Positions 41,309 to 51,999 of a stretch of DNA of 64,000 nt are shown piece by piece (the first letter of the stretch is position 1; every line of letters starts with the position of its first letter). The notes below the pieces were generated by a model. It had not been told where the DNA came from. It saw only the letters and a list, made by a program, of their open reading frames with translations, and searched no databases. This stretch comes from Lentisphaeria bacterium UBA1732. Lineage in GTDB: Bacteria > Verrucomicrobiota > Lentisphaeria > Victivallales > UBA1829. The position numbers and the translations under genes were made by a program. The DNA lies in NCBI GenBank assembly GCA_002315855.1, contig DCIG01000084.1, positions 1 to 64,000 of the forward strand. The letters run 5' to 3'.

Positions 41309-41519
41309 GATTGGATGTTCCTTTCGGATATGTTTGAAATAAAATTGAAAAATCAGGAAAAGAAATTGAATTTCTGAATAAATAATATAGCACACAGTAT
41401 AGTAAAAAATCAAGCCGGAAAATGAAAAAAGTGATAAAAAACGTGAAAAACGAATGAAAAGGGGGATTTTTCGGGAAACATACTTGAACATCCCTAAAAA
41501 GGATGTACATTATATTATA

Positions 41520-41649
41520 GAATTGATTTCAAACGTCCTGCCGGGAGCTTTGACAGATTCATCGGCATTTGCCGGAAGAGTGTTTCCGGCGGTTACTTTC
41601 CAAGCAGCCGCCTCAAACTGCTCCCGCCAAAGACTTTTGAAATCAGCTC
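41520..41649. repeat. Inverted-repeat element, copy 5 (internally deleted)
   Basis: A 130-bp copy nearly identical to the one at 40780 except that about 33 bases are missing between two CCGCCAA words of the long form, leaving one. The right end is GACTTTTGAAATCAGCTC. It lies upstream of nusA. Confidence 0.85.
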
Positions 41650-42012
41650 TGCAGTGTACCGCCAAACCTGAAAGGGCATCCCCGTATCATTGGAGACAAT
41701 GAGCCAACAGGAGGCCTCCCAATGGCAGTGCACGACACGAAAGACAGAGTTCCCGAACAACGTCTTTCAGGCAGTAACGGCTACTGAACCGGACTGCCGG
41801 AGAATGAACGACCGAAATCGGCAAATCAGCAAAAAAAGCTGTTTCCGATTCAGGGATTTCAGACTTCGGAGGCCTGGAAAGGTGCTTTTTACCCTTATTG
41901 CCTGAGATTTTCGGGGGAAAAGGCTTTCAAGCGCAAACAACAGGCGTCCCGCAAGGAACGGAAAACCGAAGGGATGCCGATTCAATCAACCTATTTTTCC
42001 GGAGGTGCTGAA
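41650..42012. other. Leader region before nusA
   Basis: About 360 bases without a supported gene. There is no rimP, which usually stands here. No promoter matching the local pattern was found. GGAGG precedes the nusA start. The stretch may be an untranslated leader. Confidence 0.4.
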
Positions 42013-43356
42013 ATGAAGAGACAAGAAAGAAATGACTTGCTTGCAATGCTGGAAGGTATCGCACAGAGCAATGGAATAGCAAAGGAGCAACTGGTCGAAG
42101 TAGTGGAAAATGCCATTCTGACTGCTGCGCGTAAAAGTATCCATCCGGCAAGCGATCTTTCGGTAAAATTAGATTTGACAACGGGAGAGCTGAAAGCGTG
42201 GGCGAAGCTGAAAGTCGTGGAAAAAGATGCGGGGCCGGATGAAGTTCTGCTGAGCGAAGTCCTCAAAAAAAGATATGACGTGAAACTTGGCGACATCGTA
42301 GATTGGGAAGTAACCCCCGCGAATTTCGGACGAATTGCCGCACAGGCAGGCCGCCAGAACATCACGCAGCAAATCCGCGAACTCCAGCGGAGACTTTCAC
42401 TGGATGAATTCCGCGGCAAAGTAGGCAAAATCGTTGCCGGAACAGTTCTGCGCTCCGATTCCAAGGGGATTGTGGTCGATCTGGGCAACCGCACACAGGG
42501 CGTTGTAACCCCCGAAGAACGCATTAACACGGAACACTTCAAAAACGGCGACCGCATTTGCTGTCTGCTGAAGCAGGTGGGCATGAAAGCAACCGATCCG
42601 ATGCTGATTCTTTCCCGCCGTTCCGCACTGTTCCTCCGCCGTCTGTTTGAACTTCAGGTCGCGGAAATCCATGACGGCATCGTGGAAATCGTGTCCATCG
42701 TGCGTGATCCGGGCAGCCGGGCCAAAGTGGCAGTGTTCTCACATGATTCGCATGTTGACCCGGTGGGCTCCTGCGTGGGAGTTCGCGGTCAGCGCATTCG
42801 CAACATCATGAAAGATTTGGGCAATGAACGCATTGACGTCATCCAATACAGCGATGATCCGATGACTTATCTGACGGAAGCCATGCACCCAGCGCGCATT
42901 CTGAATGCAGAATTCAATGAAGCGGAAAAGAGCGTTACGGTATATGTCGACCGCGAAAATTCGAGCCTCGCCATCGGCCGCCGCGCACAGAATCTGCGTC
43001 TGGCCAGCAAAATCACCGGCTGGAATATCACGGTGAAGATTCCCGAAACGGAAGAAGAAGCCTTCCTCCGTCAGAAAGAAGGCACCATCAACTATCTTGC
43101 TGAAAAAATCGGGATTTCCGTGGATGCGGCATCTGAAATCGTGGCTCACGGCTATTTGAGCCTGGAAGGGCTGACCCGCGCCACGGAAGACGATTTCGCA
43201 CAGATGGAAGCATTGACACCCGAAGACATTGAAAAGATTCAGAATGCACTGAACGAATATCGTGCAACGAAAGAAAATGCTTCTGTCGGAGACGGTGCCG
43301 CTTTTGAAAATGAAGAATCTCAGACCCCGGAATCTGCTCCGGCGGATCTGCAGTAA
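42013..43356 (+). CDS. nusA: Transcription elongation/termination factor NusA
   Basis: A 447-residue NusA, binding RNA polymerase and nascent RNA. Domains in order: N-terminal polymerase-binding (residues 1-125), S1 (GKIVAGTVLRSDSKGIVVDLG), two KH domains (DPVGSCVGVRGQRIRNIMKDL then SLAIGRRAQNLRLASKITGW), and a helix-hairpin-helix-like end (SLEGLTRATEDDFAQMEALT) with an acidic tail. The start at 42013 follows GGAGG; the frame stays open upstream to 41974. It leads the nusA-infB-rbfA-nrnA-truB group. rimP is absent. Confidence 0.96.
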   Translation: MKRQERNDLLAMLEGIAQSNGIAKEQLVEVVENAILTAARKSIHPASDLSVKLDLTTGELKAWAKLKVVEKDAGPDEVLLSEVLKKRYDVKLGDIVDWEVTPANFGRIAAQAGRQNITQQIRELQRRLSLDEFRGKVGKIVAGTVLRSDSKGIVVDLGNRTQGVVTPEERINTEHFKNGDRICCLLKQVGMKATDPMLILSRRSALFLRRLFELQVAEIHDGIVEIVSIVRDPGSRAKVAVFSHDSHVDPVGSCVGVRGQRIRNIMKDLGNERIDVIQYSDDPMTYLTEAMHPARILNAEFNEAEKSVTVYVDRENSSLAIGRRAQNLRLASKITGWNITVKIPETEEEAFLRQKEGTINYLAEKIGISVDAASEIVAHGYLSLEGLTRATEDDFAQMEALTPEDIEKIQNALNEYRATKENASVGDGAAFENEESQTPESAPADLQ

Positions 43357-43412
43357 TGCACCGGGTCGCAATCACCCGCTGAGTTTCTCTAAGGAAAGGA
43401 GTTTATGTTATT

Positions 43413-45854
43413 ATGGCAAACGTCCGTATCCGGAATTGGGCCGATGAAAAAGGTCTGAAATATAAAGATGTAATCGCCGCGCTGGAAGAATTCGGTTTCC
43501 CGAACAAAGTGCCGGCTTCCAATATTCCCCCTGAGGCTTTGCCGAAACTGGAACAGCGTTTCGGCGGAAAACAGGCGGCACCTGCTGCGGTCCAGCCTGT
43601 GGCGGAAAAGAAGCCTGAGGCACCTGCGGTCCAGCCTGTGGCGGAAAAGAAGCCTGAGGCACCTGCGGTTCAGCCTGTGGCGGAAAAGAAGCCCGTTCCG
43701 CAGTTTTCCAATCAGGTCAGCAAGCCGCAGTCTTCCCAAAAGAACAGCAATTCGCCGAAAAATAATTATCAGGGCGGGCACAATCAAAAACATTCCCGCG
43801 ATGATGATGACGATGAGATGATGTCCCGCGGCGGGCACGGCAATGATTCGCACCGTGAAAAAATCGGTCATGGCAGCAACAAGCAGGGCGGATTCTCCGG
43901 CGGCGGCCGCGACAACCGCAATGGCCGCGACAACCGTGATTTCCGCAACAACCGCGACAACCGGGACAATCGCGATAACCGCGACAATCGGAAAGACCGC
44001 AACAATGATCGCCGTCAGCAGGCAGCACCGCGGTCCGAAGCAGAAACGTTTGATCAGGGCGCAGAGCGCGAAGTGCATCTGAAATCCCCGATTATCGTGA
44101 AAGCACTTGCCGATGCGATGGGACACAAAGCGAACGAAGTCATCACCACATTGATGATGATGAATGTGCTTGCCACCATCAACCAGAATATTGACGCAGA
44201 AGTCGCGCAGAAAGTCGCCGCCAAATTCGGCTGCAAACTGCTGATTGACCGCCGCGACAAGGAAATGCACCAGGCAATGTCCGAAGAGACGGAACAGGTC
44301 GCCCCCGAAGAACGCGAGTACGAGAGTTCCGCCCATGATTTGAAGGAACGTCCTCCGATTGTAACATTCATGGGACATGTGGACCACGGCAAAACATCAT
44401 TGCAGGATGCAATCCGAAAAACGCATGTTACAGCCTCGGAATCCGGCGGTATCACCCAGCATATCGGTGCATCCGTGGTGAATGTCAACGGGAAAACGAT
44501 TACGTTCGTCGATACTCCGGGGCACGAAGCCTTCACGCAGATGCGCGCACGCGGTGCGAATGTAACTGATATTGTCGTGCTGGTGGTTGCCGCAGACGAT
44601 GGATTCATGCCGCAGACGATTGAGGCCATGAATCACGCGAAAGCCGCCAATGTGCCGATTATCGTGGCCGTCAATAAAATGGACCTGCCGGAAGCCAATT
44701 TCGATAAGGTGCTTCTGAATATGCAGCAGCACATGCTGATGCCGGAAGACTGGGGCGGAGATGTCGCCGCAATCAAGGTGTCCGCACGTTCCGGACAGGG
44801 AATCCCCGATTTGCTGGAACGCATTCTGCTGGAAGCGGAAATGCTGGAACTGAAGGCGAACCCGAAGAATCCGGGACAGGCGTATGTGCTGGAATCTCAG
44901 CTGGAACAAGGTCTCGGCCCGACAGCCAGCATTGTGGTCAAAAACGGAACTGTCCGAGTCGGCGACGCTGTAATCTGCGGTCAGTATTACGGGCGTATCA
45001 AAACCCTGATTGACAGCCGCGGCAAACGCGTTCCGCTTGCCGGTCCGGGTATGCCTGTGAAAGTAGTCGGATTGTCCGGTGTCCCCGATGCCGGTACCAA
45101 ACTGGCTGTGTGCGAATCACTTGCAGTGGCGAAACCCCTTGCCGAAGCCCGCGAAGCGGAAAGCCGCATTGAAGCTCTCGGACAGAAGAGCGGCGGCACC
45201 AATCTGGAAGCTCTCTTCTCCCAGATGGAAGACGGCAAGCGCAACGACCTGAAAGTCATTGTCAAAACAGACGTGCGCGGGTCCTCCGAAGCCATCGTGG
45301 AATCGCTGAAGAAAATCAGTTCCGAAAAAATCAAAATCGAAGTGATTCACTCCGACGTCGGCGCGATTACGGGGAATGACGTTCTGCTTGCGAGCAGTTC
45401 CGGAGCTATTGTCATCGGCTTCCACGTCCGCGTCAATCCGGGTGTAAACGAGCTTGCCAAGAAGGAAAAAGTCGAAATCCGGCTGTACAGTATCATCTAC
45501 GAACTGCTGGAAGATATTACGGATGCACTGGCGGGGCGTCTGGAACCCGAAAAACGCGAAAAAGACGTTGCGACCGTGCGTATTCAGAAAATCTTCCATC
45601 TTTCCAACGGTCAGGACATTTGCGGCTGTCTGGTGGAAAAAGGAACAGCCAAGGTCGGCGCGAAAGCCCGCGTGTTCCGCGGCCGAGAACTGCTGTTCAA
45701 CGGAGAAGTCCGTTCGCTCCGTCATTTGAAAGACGATGTGAAGGAAGTTCGCGCCGGAATGGAATGCGGTATCCGTTTGGACAACTTCGCCGACTTTACC
45801 GAAGGCGACATAATTCAGCTTTACGAAATTGAGCTGAAAAAAGCAACTCTTTGA
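43413..45854 (+). CDS. infB: Translation initiation factor IF-2
   Basis: An 813-residue IF-2. A variable N-terminal third holds three [17 protein letters not shown] repeats and a highly charged [11 protein letters not shown] stretch. The GTPase follows with [16 protein letters not shown] and NKMD, then the beta-barrel and C-terminal domains that bind fMet-tRNA. It delivers the initiator tRNA to the 30S subunit. The flexible charged region is species-specific and may bind RNA. Confidence 0.97.
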   Translation: MANVRIRNWADEKGLKYKDVIAALEEFGFPNKVPASNIPPEALPKLEQRFGGKQAAPAAVQPVAEKKPEAPAVQPVAEKKPEAPAVQPVAEKKPVPQFSNQVSKPQSSQKNSNSPKNNYQGGHNQKHSRDDDDDEMMSRGGHGNDSHREKIGHGSNKQGGFSGGGRDNRNGRDNRDFRNNRDNRDNRDNRDNRKDRNNDRRQQAAPRSEAETFDQGAEREVHLKSPIIVKALADAMGHKANEVITTLMMMNVLATINQNIDAEVAQKVAAKFGCKLLIDRRDKEMHQAMSEETEQVAPEEREYESSAHDLKERPPIVTFMGHVDHGKTSLQDAIRKTHVTASESGGITQHIGASVVNVNGKTITFVDTPGHEAFTQMRARGANVTDIVVLVVAADDGFMPQTIEAMNHAKAANVPIIVAVNKMDLPEANFDKVLLNMQQHMLMPEDWGGDVAAIKVSARSGQGIPDLLERILLEAEMLELKANPKNPGQAYVLESQLEQGLGPTASIVVKNGTVRVGDAVICGQYYGRIKTLIDSRGKRVPLAGPGMPVKVVGLSGVPDAGTKLAVCESLAVAKPLAEAREAESRIEALGQKSGGTNLEALFSQMEDGKRNDLKVIVKTDVRGSSEAIVESLKKISSEKIKIEVIHSDVGAITGNDVLLASSSGAIVIGFHVRVNPGVNELAKKEKVEIRLYSIIYELLEDITDALAGRLEPEKREKDVATVRIQKIFHLSNGQDICGCLVEKGTAKVGAKARVFRGRELLFNGEVRSLRHLKDDVKEVRAGMECGIRLDNFADFTEGDIIQLYEIELKKATL
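43578..43693 (+). repeat. Tandem 39-bp repeats in infB
   Basis: Three copies of a GCACCTGCGGTCCAGCCTGT-type unit encode [13 protein letters not shown]. The first carries one extra codon. Near-identity of the DNA suggests recent duplication. Confidence 0.85.
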
Positions 45855-46147
45855 TTATTTGCAGGAATCTCTGTTCTTTGCAGACGGGAAGGAACTGAGG
45901 GTGTCCGGAGTTCAGAAAACGGACTTCAGATGGCTCAGAAAGACTTTCCCGGCATGGGACGGAGGTTCCTTATGTAGAGCGTGTCTCTGCTGTTGAACGG
46001 GTGATGGTTTCGTCATTGCCGGTGAAGAAAACGAGGGATGAGGCGGGCGAGTGATCAGCCGCCGCACCTCATTGTTCAAGTTTTCCCCGGTCATGATGAC
46101 ATCATGAAATCAGCGGCAGAGGCATCATAAAGATACAGGAGGTCATT

Positions 46148-46552
46148 ATGGGCCGTCATAACAGCCGGCATCCTGTCGCATCCATCGACAGAATAGCCCG
46201 TGTCAATGAACTTTTGAAGCGTTCATTGGCCGATAATATGGAAACGCTCGGTTTCAATGAAAACGGGAAGATTGTTTCCATTACCCGCGTTCACTGCTGT
46301 TCTTCCCTGAAGAATGCGACCGTTTATGTCAGCGTTCTCGGTGCGGAAAATGAAGAGGAAGAACGAGCGATTCTTCAGAAAATACTGAAGAGGAAGAGTG
46401 AACTTCAAATGCTGATGTCTCAGGAAGTTATCCTGAAATATACACCCGTTCTGCACTTTGTTTTGGACCATTCCGTTGCAGAAGGCGACCATGTGCTGGA
46501 ACTCATTATGAAAATGGAAGATTCGGGGGAGGTCGAAGATGCCGGCCGGTGA
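46148..46552 (+). CDS. rbfA: Ribosome-binding factor A
   Basis: A 134-residue RbfA, which aids 16S rRNA 5' end maturation on the 30S subunit. SIDRIARVNELLKRSLADN is the usual start, then VSITRVHCCSSLKNATVYVSV and the end strand TPVLHFVLDHSVAEG. RbfA commonly has RVxxxI...L; the match is good though divergent. A 293-base gap separates it from infB. It overlaps nrnA by 14 bases. Confidence 0.9.
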   Translation: MGRHNSRHPVASIDRIARVNELLKRSLADNMETLGFNENGKIVSITRVHCCSSLKNATVYVSVLGAENEEEERAILQKILKRKSELQMLMSQEVILKYTPVLHFVLDHSVAEGDHVLELIMKMEDSGEVEDAGR

Positions 46553-47543
46553 TTTTGCCGCCATGTCGGAACTGCTTCAGTCTGTGAAAGATTCCGACAA
46601 GCCGATTCTGGTGATTACCCACGAATGGCCCGACGGCGATGCGGTCGGCTCCTCTGTGGGGCTTTGTTCTCTGCTGAATGCAAACGGATGGAAAGCAGAA
46701 GTTTATCTTCCGGCAATGATTCCGGATGCCTATCGTTCTTTTGTGCCGGAGAAACTTGCTGTGTTCAGCAATGAGGACATCAATACCAAATATTCCATGG
46801 TAGTGAATACCGATGCGTCCACGGTGGACAGGCTGGAACTCGGAACAGCAGAGTTCAAGTCGATTACCATTCCGTTTCTGACGTTTGACCATCATCCCGA
46901 TGATGAAATGTTCGGCACGATGAGCTGTGTGAACCCGAAAGCATCGTCCGCGTGTGAGCTGGTTTGCCGTTTTGCGGTCAATCAGGGATGGACGATTCCG
47001 TCTGATGCCGCGACAGCACTTTTCCTTGGCACAGCCACAGATACGGGATGCTTCCGCTTTGCGAACACCACAGCGGGGACCCACGAGGCCGCCATGAAAC
47101 TTCTCGAATGCGGAGCCGATCAGGAACGTGTCATCAATGAGGTGTATTTCTCGAAACCGGTTTCGATGCTGCGATTTGAAACAGAGCTGATGAGCAATAT
47201 TCAGTTTGATTTCGACGGGGCATTGGCCTGGGTATGGGCTTCCCGCGAACTGCTGGACAAGTACGGCATCAATCTGAAAGACATTGAGCAGGTGATTGAG
47301 ATGGTGCGGGGATTGAAAGGCGTGGTAGTCGCCGCAGTGGTCAAACCGACATCCAATCCCGGCATATTCCGGGTTTCCCTGCGTTCCAAAGATCCGACTG
47401 TGTCGGTGGGGAGAATCGCCCGTCAGCTTCGCGGAGGCGGACATGAAGCGGCAGCGGGATGCTCGATTTTCGCCGCTACGCCGAATGACTGTTTTGATGC
47501 GCTGCGCCGTTATGTCAGGAGGGAATTGCGGCATGAACCGTGA
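46539..47543 (+). CDS. DHH-family phosphoesterase, NrnA-like
   Basis: A 334-residue DHH/DHHA1 protein like NrnA of Bacillus, which degrades nanoRNA and pAp. Metal motifs are THEWPDGDAVGS, NTDAS, FDHHPDD and ATDTGCFR. The DHHA1 substrate motif is LRGGGHEAAAGC. GGGAGG lies 7 bases before the start within rbfA. Its place between rbfA and truB is common across bacteria. Confidence 0.92.
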   Translation: MPAGDFAAMSELLQSVKDSDKPILVITHEWPDGDAVGSSVGLCSLLNANGWKAEVYLPAMIPDAYRSFVPEKLAVFSNEDINTKYSMVVNTDASTVDRLELGTAEFKSITIPFLTFDHHPDDEMFGTMSCVNPKASSACELVCRFAVNQGWTIPSDAATALFLGTATDTGCFRFANTTAGTHEAAMKLLECGADQERVINEVYFSKPVSMLRFETELMSNIQFDFDGALAWVWASRELLDKYGINLKDIEQVIEMVRGLKGVVVAAVVKPTSNPGIFRVSLRSKDPTVSVGRIARQLRGGGHEAAAGCSIFAATPNDCFDALRRYVRRELRHEP

Positions 47544-48300
47544 TTCAAGTCGTCCGGAACGGCCACAGCTTCCGCCCTTTACGGAAAATGGCATTCTGCT
47601 GATCAACAAGCCGTCCGGCTGGACCAGCAACGATGTCGTGTCGTTTCTGCGTGCCCGTTTCAATGTCTCGAAAGTGGGGCATTGCGGCACGCTGGATCCT
47701 GCGGCGACCGGACTTCTGATTGTCGTATTCGGAGCTTATACCAAATTCAGCATTGATTTTTCCGGACAGGACAAAGCATACGAGGCAAAAGTGCTGTTCG
47801 GCACGGAGACCGACACACAGGATATGGACGGGAAAGTCATCCGTACCGGTGATATTTCCGGTCTTACGGAAGAACAGGTGCGGGAAACCGTTATGTCGTT
47901 TCTCGGCGACAGTATGCAGGTTCCGCCCATGGTTTCCGCGATTAAGCTGAATGGCAAAAAACTCTGCGATTTGGCGCGCAAAGGCAAAGAAGTTGTGCGG
48001 GAGCCGCGTCCGATTACGATTCATTCCATTCAAATTGACAAAATCGAACTGCCGTATGCCGAATTCACGGTGTCGTGTTCCAAAGGCACATACATTCGTT
48101 CTTTGGCTTCCGACATCGGCGAAAAACTCGGCTGCGGTGCTGTTCTCTGCCGTCTGAACCGCATTGCCAGCGGCAGTTTTCACCTGAACGATGCAATTCC
48201 GCTGGATGAGGTTCGCGAATGGACACAGGCAGACCTGTCCCGTTCTCTTTCTTATTTCCAGCATCATATCCTGTGCAAGACCCCCGGTTTTATTTTCTGA
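47533..48300 (+). CDS. truB: tRNA pseudouridine(55) synthase TruB
   Basis: A 255-residue TruB, making the universal U55 pseudouridine in the T loop. NKPSGWTSNDVVSFLR opens it, and the catalytic Asp is in GHCGTLDPAATGLL. Then come GQDKAYEAKVLFGTETDTQD and CSKGTYIRSLASDIG. The start at 47533 overlaps the nrnA end and has AGGAGG 11 bases upstream. The usual neighbour ribF is not present downstream. Confidence 0.96.
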   Translation: MNRDSSRPERPQLPPFTENGILLINKPSGWTSNDVVSFLRARFNVSKVGHCGTLDPAATGLLIVVFGAYTKFSIDFSGQDKAYEAKVLFGTETDTQDMDGKVIRTGDISGLTEEQVRETVMSFLGDSMQVPPMVSAIKLNGKKLCDLARKGKEVVREPRPITIHSIQIDKIELPYAEFTVSCSKGTYIRSLASDIGEKLGCGAVLCRLNRIASGSFHLNDAIPLDEVREWTQADLSRSLSYFQHHILCKTPGFIF

Positions 48301-48335
48301 ACTGTACCGCATGACGCGGGAGGAGAGATACGATA

Positions 48336-49952
48336 ATGAAAATCACCGCTGATACGATTGACCGTTTTTTCTATCAATTTCTGGATACGGGGCGCAAGCC
48401 GGTTTTTCAGAGAGATGAAATCATTCAGTATATCATAGCCCGGACCGATGCGGGGAAAGATGATTTCGACCGTATCGAACGCAACGTCGATATGCTGCTG
48501 CAAGGGGATTCAGGACTGCTTTATGATGTGGAGAAGGCCTCTGTTGCACGCCGTTCCGCCCTATTTTCCGGGGCTCGTTTTCGTATTGTTCCGACCGTGC
48601 TGGAACTGCAGAACAATGTTCTGATTCCCGGCGACCGCTTTGCGCCATTCTGCAACAGTGAAGTCTTCCCCGATGAATATATGCTGTTCGGGCAGGGGAG
48701 CAGAAAACAGTTTGAAATCGTTCCATTTTCCGCATCGTTCGGAAGCATTATCCCGATTCATACGTTCCTCGGACGTTCCGGCATTTACGATCTTGTGGTT
48801 GCCGAATCGGAGGAAAACCGCCGCCGTCTCCATGCCGCGCACAATCCCATTCAGACGGCTGTGGAAATTTCCGCTTTTGATTTATCTGATTTCTATCTGA
48901 AGAACCATTTCCGTTTCGGGGATGCGGTTATCGTAACCGTTGAAGACTGGGGTGCCTGCAAATTCTCGCTTGAGTACCGTCCGAAAGAAATCGCGCCCTC
49001 CAAATCGGAGATGTTCGACTGGATAGCCGCCTTTGAAGAAGCTCTTTTACGCGTCTGCGATCTCTACGAAGACTTTTTTGAAATTCCCGAGCAATTCGCC
49101 TATGGTTTCTTTTTCGCCAGGGAAAACGGACACAATCTGCTGAACGAACCTGTCGTTTCCGCCGAGGAATATTATCTGAATATGACTGACATCACCATTC
49201 ATACGGACACCCCTGAATGGTATCTTGTTTCTGCGGATTCCGTGCGTCAGGCGGGCTCTGATGATTCTTCCTGCGAACATGACCGCGATGACCATCCATG
49301 CACCTGCAATCATGACCATGACGATCATCCGTGTACCTGCGGTCATGACCACAACCATGCTCCTGTGATGAAACCCGGACAGGAACCCAAAAGCGGGGAA
49401 GTTGTTCCCGGTCTTTCCGGCAGTGATTTCTCCGTGTCGACGGGAAAAATCGACTCGCTGGATGCGATTCTGGCAGACGTCAATGCCCCCATCGGTACGA
49501 CGGAATTATTTGCCATGGTGCTGGATTCCATTGGAAATTCCGTCTCGTTTGAAGCCTTCCGGGCCTCCATCCTTGACCGTATCGATCAGGATTTTGCGGA
49601 CGATGCGCAGGAAGTCGCATTCCTGAATTTTCTCGAAGAGAACTGGGAATACGGCGAAGAAATATACCGTCCGTCCGCCGATGCCGATAAGATGCCGTAC
49701 CGCACCCGTCTCCTGGATTTGGACGAACAGCGTATTGAGTTCTCCAAACAACTTCTGTCTTCCAACAATCAGGCGCGTTTGCAGGAAATCACGCCGAAAC
49801 TCCGCCATTTCCACAAGTCTCTGATTGAAACACTCGCGCTGCTGAATACGGACGATGAACTGCCCGACGGCGAGGAACGTGAACAGCTTTCCGCCCGCAT
49901 TGACGACCTGGAAGACCTTTGGGACGACATTGCGCTGGATTCGGAGGTCTGA
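48336..49952 (+). CDS. Unknown protein with a Cys/His/Asp-rich repeat
   Basis: A 538-residue protein not recognised. It has an N-terminal globular region (residues 1-300), a strongly metal-binding linker at about 313-341, and a helical C-terminal region (380-538) with acidic patches. The linker repeats HDxDDHPCTCx: 5 Cys, 8 His and 7 Asp in 29 residues. Such a string could hold Zn, Ni or Cu. No signal peptide or membrane segment is seen. It begins 35 bases after truB, so it is probably the last gene of that operon. An enzyme role cannot be suggested. Confidence 0.7.
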   Translation: MKITADTIDRFFYQFLDTGRKPVFQRDEIIQYIIARTDAGKDDFDRIERNVDMLLQGDSGLLYDVEKASVARRSALFSGARFRIVPTVLELQNNVLIPGDRFAPFCNSEVFPDEYMLFGQGSRKQFEIVPFSASFGSIIPIHTFLGRSGIYDLVVAESEENRRRLHAAHNPIQTAVEISAFDLSDFYLKNHFRFGDAVIVTVEDWGACKFSLEYRPKEIAPSKSEMFDWIAAFEEALLRVCDLYEDFFEIPEQFAYGFFFARENGHNLLNEPVVSAEEYYLNMTDITIHTDTPEWYLVSADSVRQAGSDDSSCEHDRDDHPCTCNHDHDDHPCTCGHDHNHAPVMKPGQEPKSGEVVPGLSGSDFSVSTGKIDSLDAILADVNAPIGTTELFAMVLDSIGNSVSFEAFRASILDRIDQDFADDAQEVAFLNFLEENWEYGEEIYRPSADADKMPYRTRLLDLDEQRIEFSKQLLSSNNQARLQEITPKLRHFHKSLIETLALLNTDDELPDGEEREQLSARIDDLEDLWDDIALDSEV

Positions 49953-50084
49953 CAGAAAACACCCGTAAAACAAATCTTTTGCGCAGGGTGCAGAGATGTT
50001 CCACGCCTGAAGATAACAAATATACCTGAGGGTATCCCGGTGGATTGAAATCGGGGCATCCTGAAATCATGAAAGGATTTTGAC

Positions 50085-51956
50085 ATGCCTGAAAAGACTT
50101 TGTTTCTTGCTGTTGTATTGTCTGCCATGTCGTTGTGCCCGCTGTTTGCCCAGAGTTTTTCCATGGGCGGCATGAGCGTTTCAAACGGTGCCAGTCAAGT
50201 TCCTGTGAATCCAATCAAGTCCCAAGTAAACAGCAATCCCTACTATCGTGAAATCATCAAGGGCTGTGAACGGACCAAATCCGATAATCTGGCGAAAACG
50301 CTGGCATCGCTGAAATCGAATCCTGAACTTCTTGAAGCCCAGCTGAACAGCCCCACACTGATGTCCCCGCTGTATTACGCCATCAATGCCAACAAGCCGG
50401 ACAATGTGGCATTGCTCCTCAAGTACGGCGCGAATCCGAACCATGCGATTACCATAAAGGAATACCGGGCTTTCACCAAGGAAGTTACATCGGTTTTCAT
50501 TGACAAAAACAAGGTTGATGAGTATGGCTATACGCCTCTTTCATTTGCCTGCTCGCGCGTGAGTGTCTCCTCGTCCGACCGGAAAGCCACACGCGCCATC
50601 ATAGAGCTGCTTCTGAAAAATGGAGCAGACTGTAATGCCGTGGTAAGGGATGAAGAGTCGGACGATGACGACAAATCCTCCAAAAAGAGCAAAAAAGATG
50701 AACGGAAAGAGAGCAAGCCGCCCGCACTGATTCTGGCCGAACGTGAAATGCTGGACGAACTGCAGCTTCTCATCGATTCCGGCAATCTGGATTTCAAATC
50801 TCCGAATCTTCTGGATTATCTCGAATCCAACAAAAACGACAAGGGGGCAAAACTCCTGATTGCCGCCCGTGCGAATGCCAAACAGCGGAAAGACAAGGCA
50901 GATACCGCCGCTTCGCTGAAACCGGCGTATTCAGGGCATCCTGAACTGACGTTCGATCAGGCTGTCGCCAACAAAAACAAAGAGGAACTGATCAAGTACA
51001 TGGGGATTCTGGATTCTCTGGACAAGCCTCTCCCCGACAACAAACTTGACCAGACTCCGCTGATTCGCGCCGCTTATCTGAACAGTCCGTTTGCCGTTGA
51101 GCTCCTCCTTAAATACGGAGCCTCGTGCGAACCGGAAGACACGCTGTTCTGCAATGCGCTGGCGTATGCCAAAATGAATGACTGCCAGCCCGTGATTGAG
51201 CTGCTGGAAGCCGCGGGTGCCAAAATGCCCGACTGCGTTACTTTGGAGCAGGCTGTCCGTCAGAACCGTCCTGACATGATTGAGAAAATTGTTCTGGAAG
51301 AACGCAAGAAAACGATGTATCTCGCGCCTTTGCTGAACAAAAATCTGACATTGGCGGTGTCTCTGAAACGCATCAAGGCATTCTCCAAACTCATTGAAAT
51401 GGGGGGCAATCTGAACCAGCTGGTCGTGAACAAGAATATTCCCATTGTCTTTGCCTTTATTGATTTGGGGTATGCGGATTTTCTTGCGGCTTCGCAGGGG
51501 CATTCCTATCAGCTTGATTTGCGCGTCAAGCATCCGGTCAGAAAACTGCCGCCGCTCAGCTATGCGCTGGAAACGGCGAAACCCAATCAGGTCGAAGTCG
51601 TGAAAACACTTATCAAACTTGGTGCAGACCTGAATCTCACTGCGACTGCGGCGAAAAAAACTCCTCTGATGTTTGCCGCCGAAAGCGGAAATCAGGAGCT
51701 TGTGAACCTTTTGATCAGTGCAGGCGCAAATCCCGGACTGAAAGACGCTGACGGCAAAACGTATCAGAGCTACATGAAGAAAGCAGCGGATACGGTTACG
51801 ACTTCCACGCAGAAGAAAACGACTTCCGGCAAAACAACTTCGTCAAGCTCGAAAAACACCAAAAGCACTTCATCCGCATCGGCGGATAAATCGGTTGTTT
51901 CCGTGATTGATTTGAACTCCATTTCGGTGAAAGAATCCGACAAAGCGGGACAATAA
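50085..51956 (+). CDS. Secreted ankyrin-repeat protein
   Basis: A 623-residue protein with a signal peptide (TLFLAVVLSAMSLCPLFAQS, cleaved near residue 23) followed by ankyrin repeats: SPLYYAINANKPDNVALLLKYGANPN, YGYTPLSFACS, TPLIRAAYLNSPFAVELLLKYGA, and TPLMFAAESGNQELVNLLISAGANPG near the end. A charged insert (DEESDDDDKSSKKSKKDERKE) breaks the first set. The tail is Ser/Thr/Lys-rich. Ankyrins bind other proteins. The partner, probably periplasmic, is unknown. It is monocistronic by spacing. Confidence 0.88.
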   Translation: MPEKTLFLAVVLSAMSLCPLFAQSFSMGGMSVSNGASQVPVNPIKSQVNSNPYYREIIKGCERTKSDNLAKTLASLKSNPELLEAQLNSPTLMSPLYYAINANKPDNVALLLKYGANPNHAITIKEYRAFTKEVTSVFIDKNKVDEYGYTPLSFACSRVSVSSSDRKATRAIIELLLKNGADCNAVVRDEESDDDDKSSKKSKKDERKESKPPALILAEREMLDELQLLIDSGNLDFKSPNLLDYLESNKNDKGAKLLIAARANAKQRKDKADTAASLKPAYSGHPELTFDQAVANKNKEELIKYMGILDSLDKPLPDNKLDQTPLIRAAYLNSPFAVELLLKYGASCEPEDTLFCNALAYAKMNDCQPVIELLEAAGAKMPDCVTLEQAVRQNRPDMIEKIVLEERKKTMYLAPLLNKNLTLAVSLKRIKAFSKLIEMGGNLNQLVVNKNIPIVFAFIDLGYADFLAASQGHSYQLDLRVKHPVRKLPPLSYALETAKPNQVEVVKTLIKLGADLNLTATAAKKTPLMFAAESGNQELVNLLISAGANPGLKDADGKTYQSYMKKAADTVTTSTQKKTTSGKTTSSSSKNTKSTSSASADKSVVSVIDLNSISVKESDKAGQ

Positions 51957-51999
51957 AACATTTCTGCAAAAGTTCGTTTCTGCAAAATTTTTTCCGGTT

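Noticed and set aside
41309..41491. N-terminal extension of S20
   Set aside because: The extra residues are AT-rich leader sequence containing the promoter. The ribosome site and family start fix 41308.
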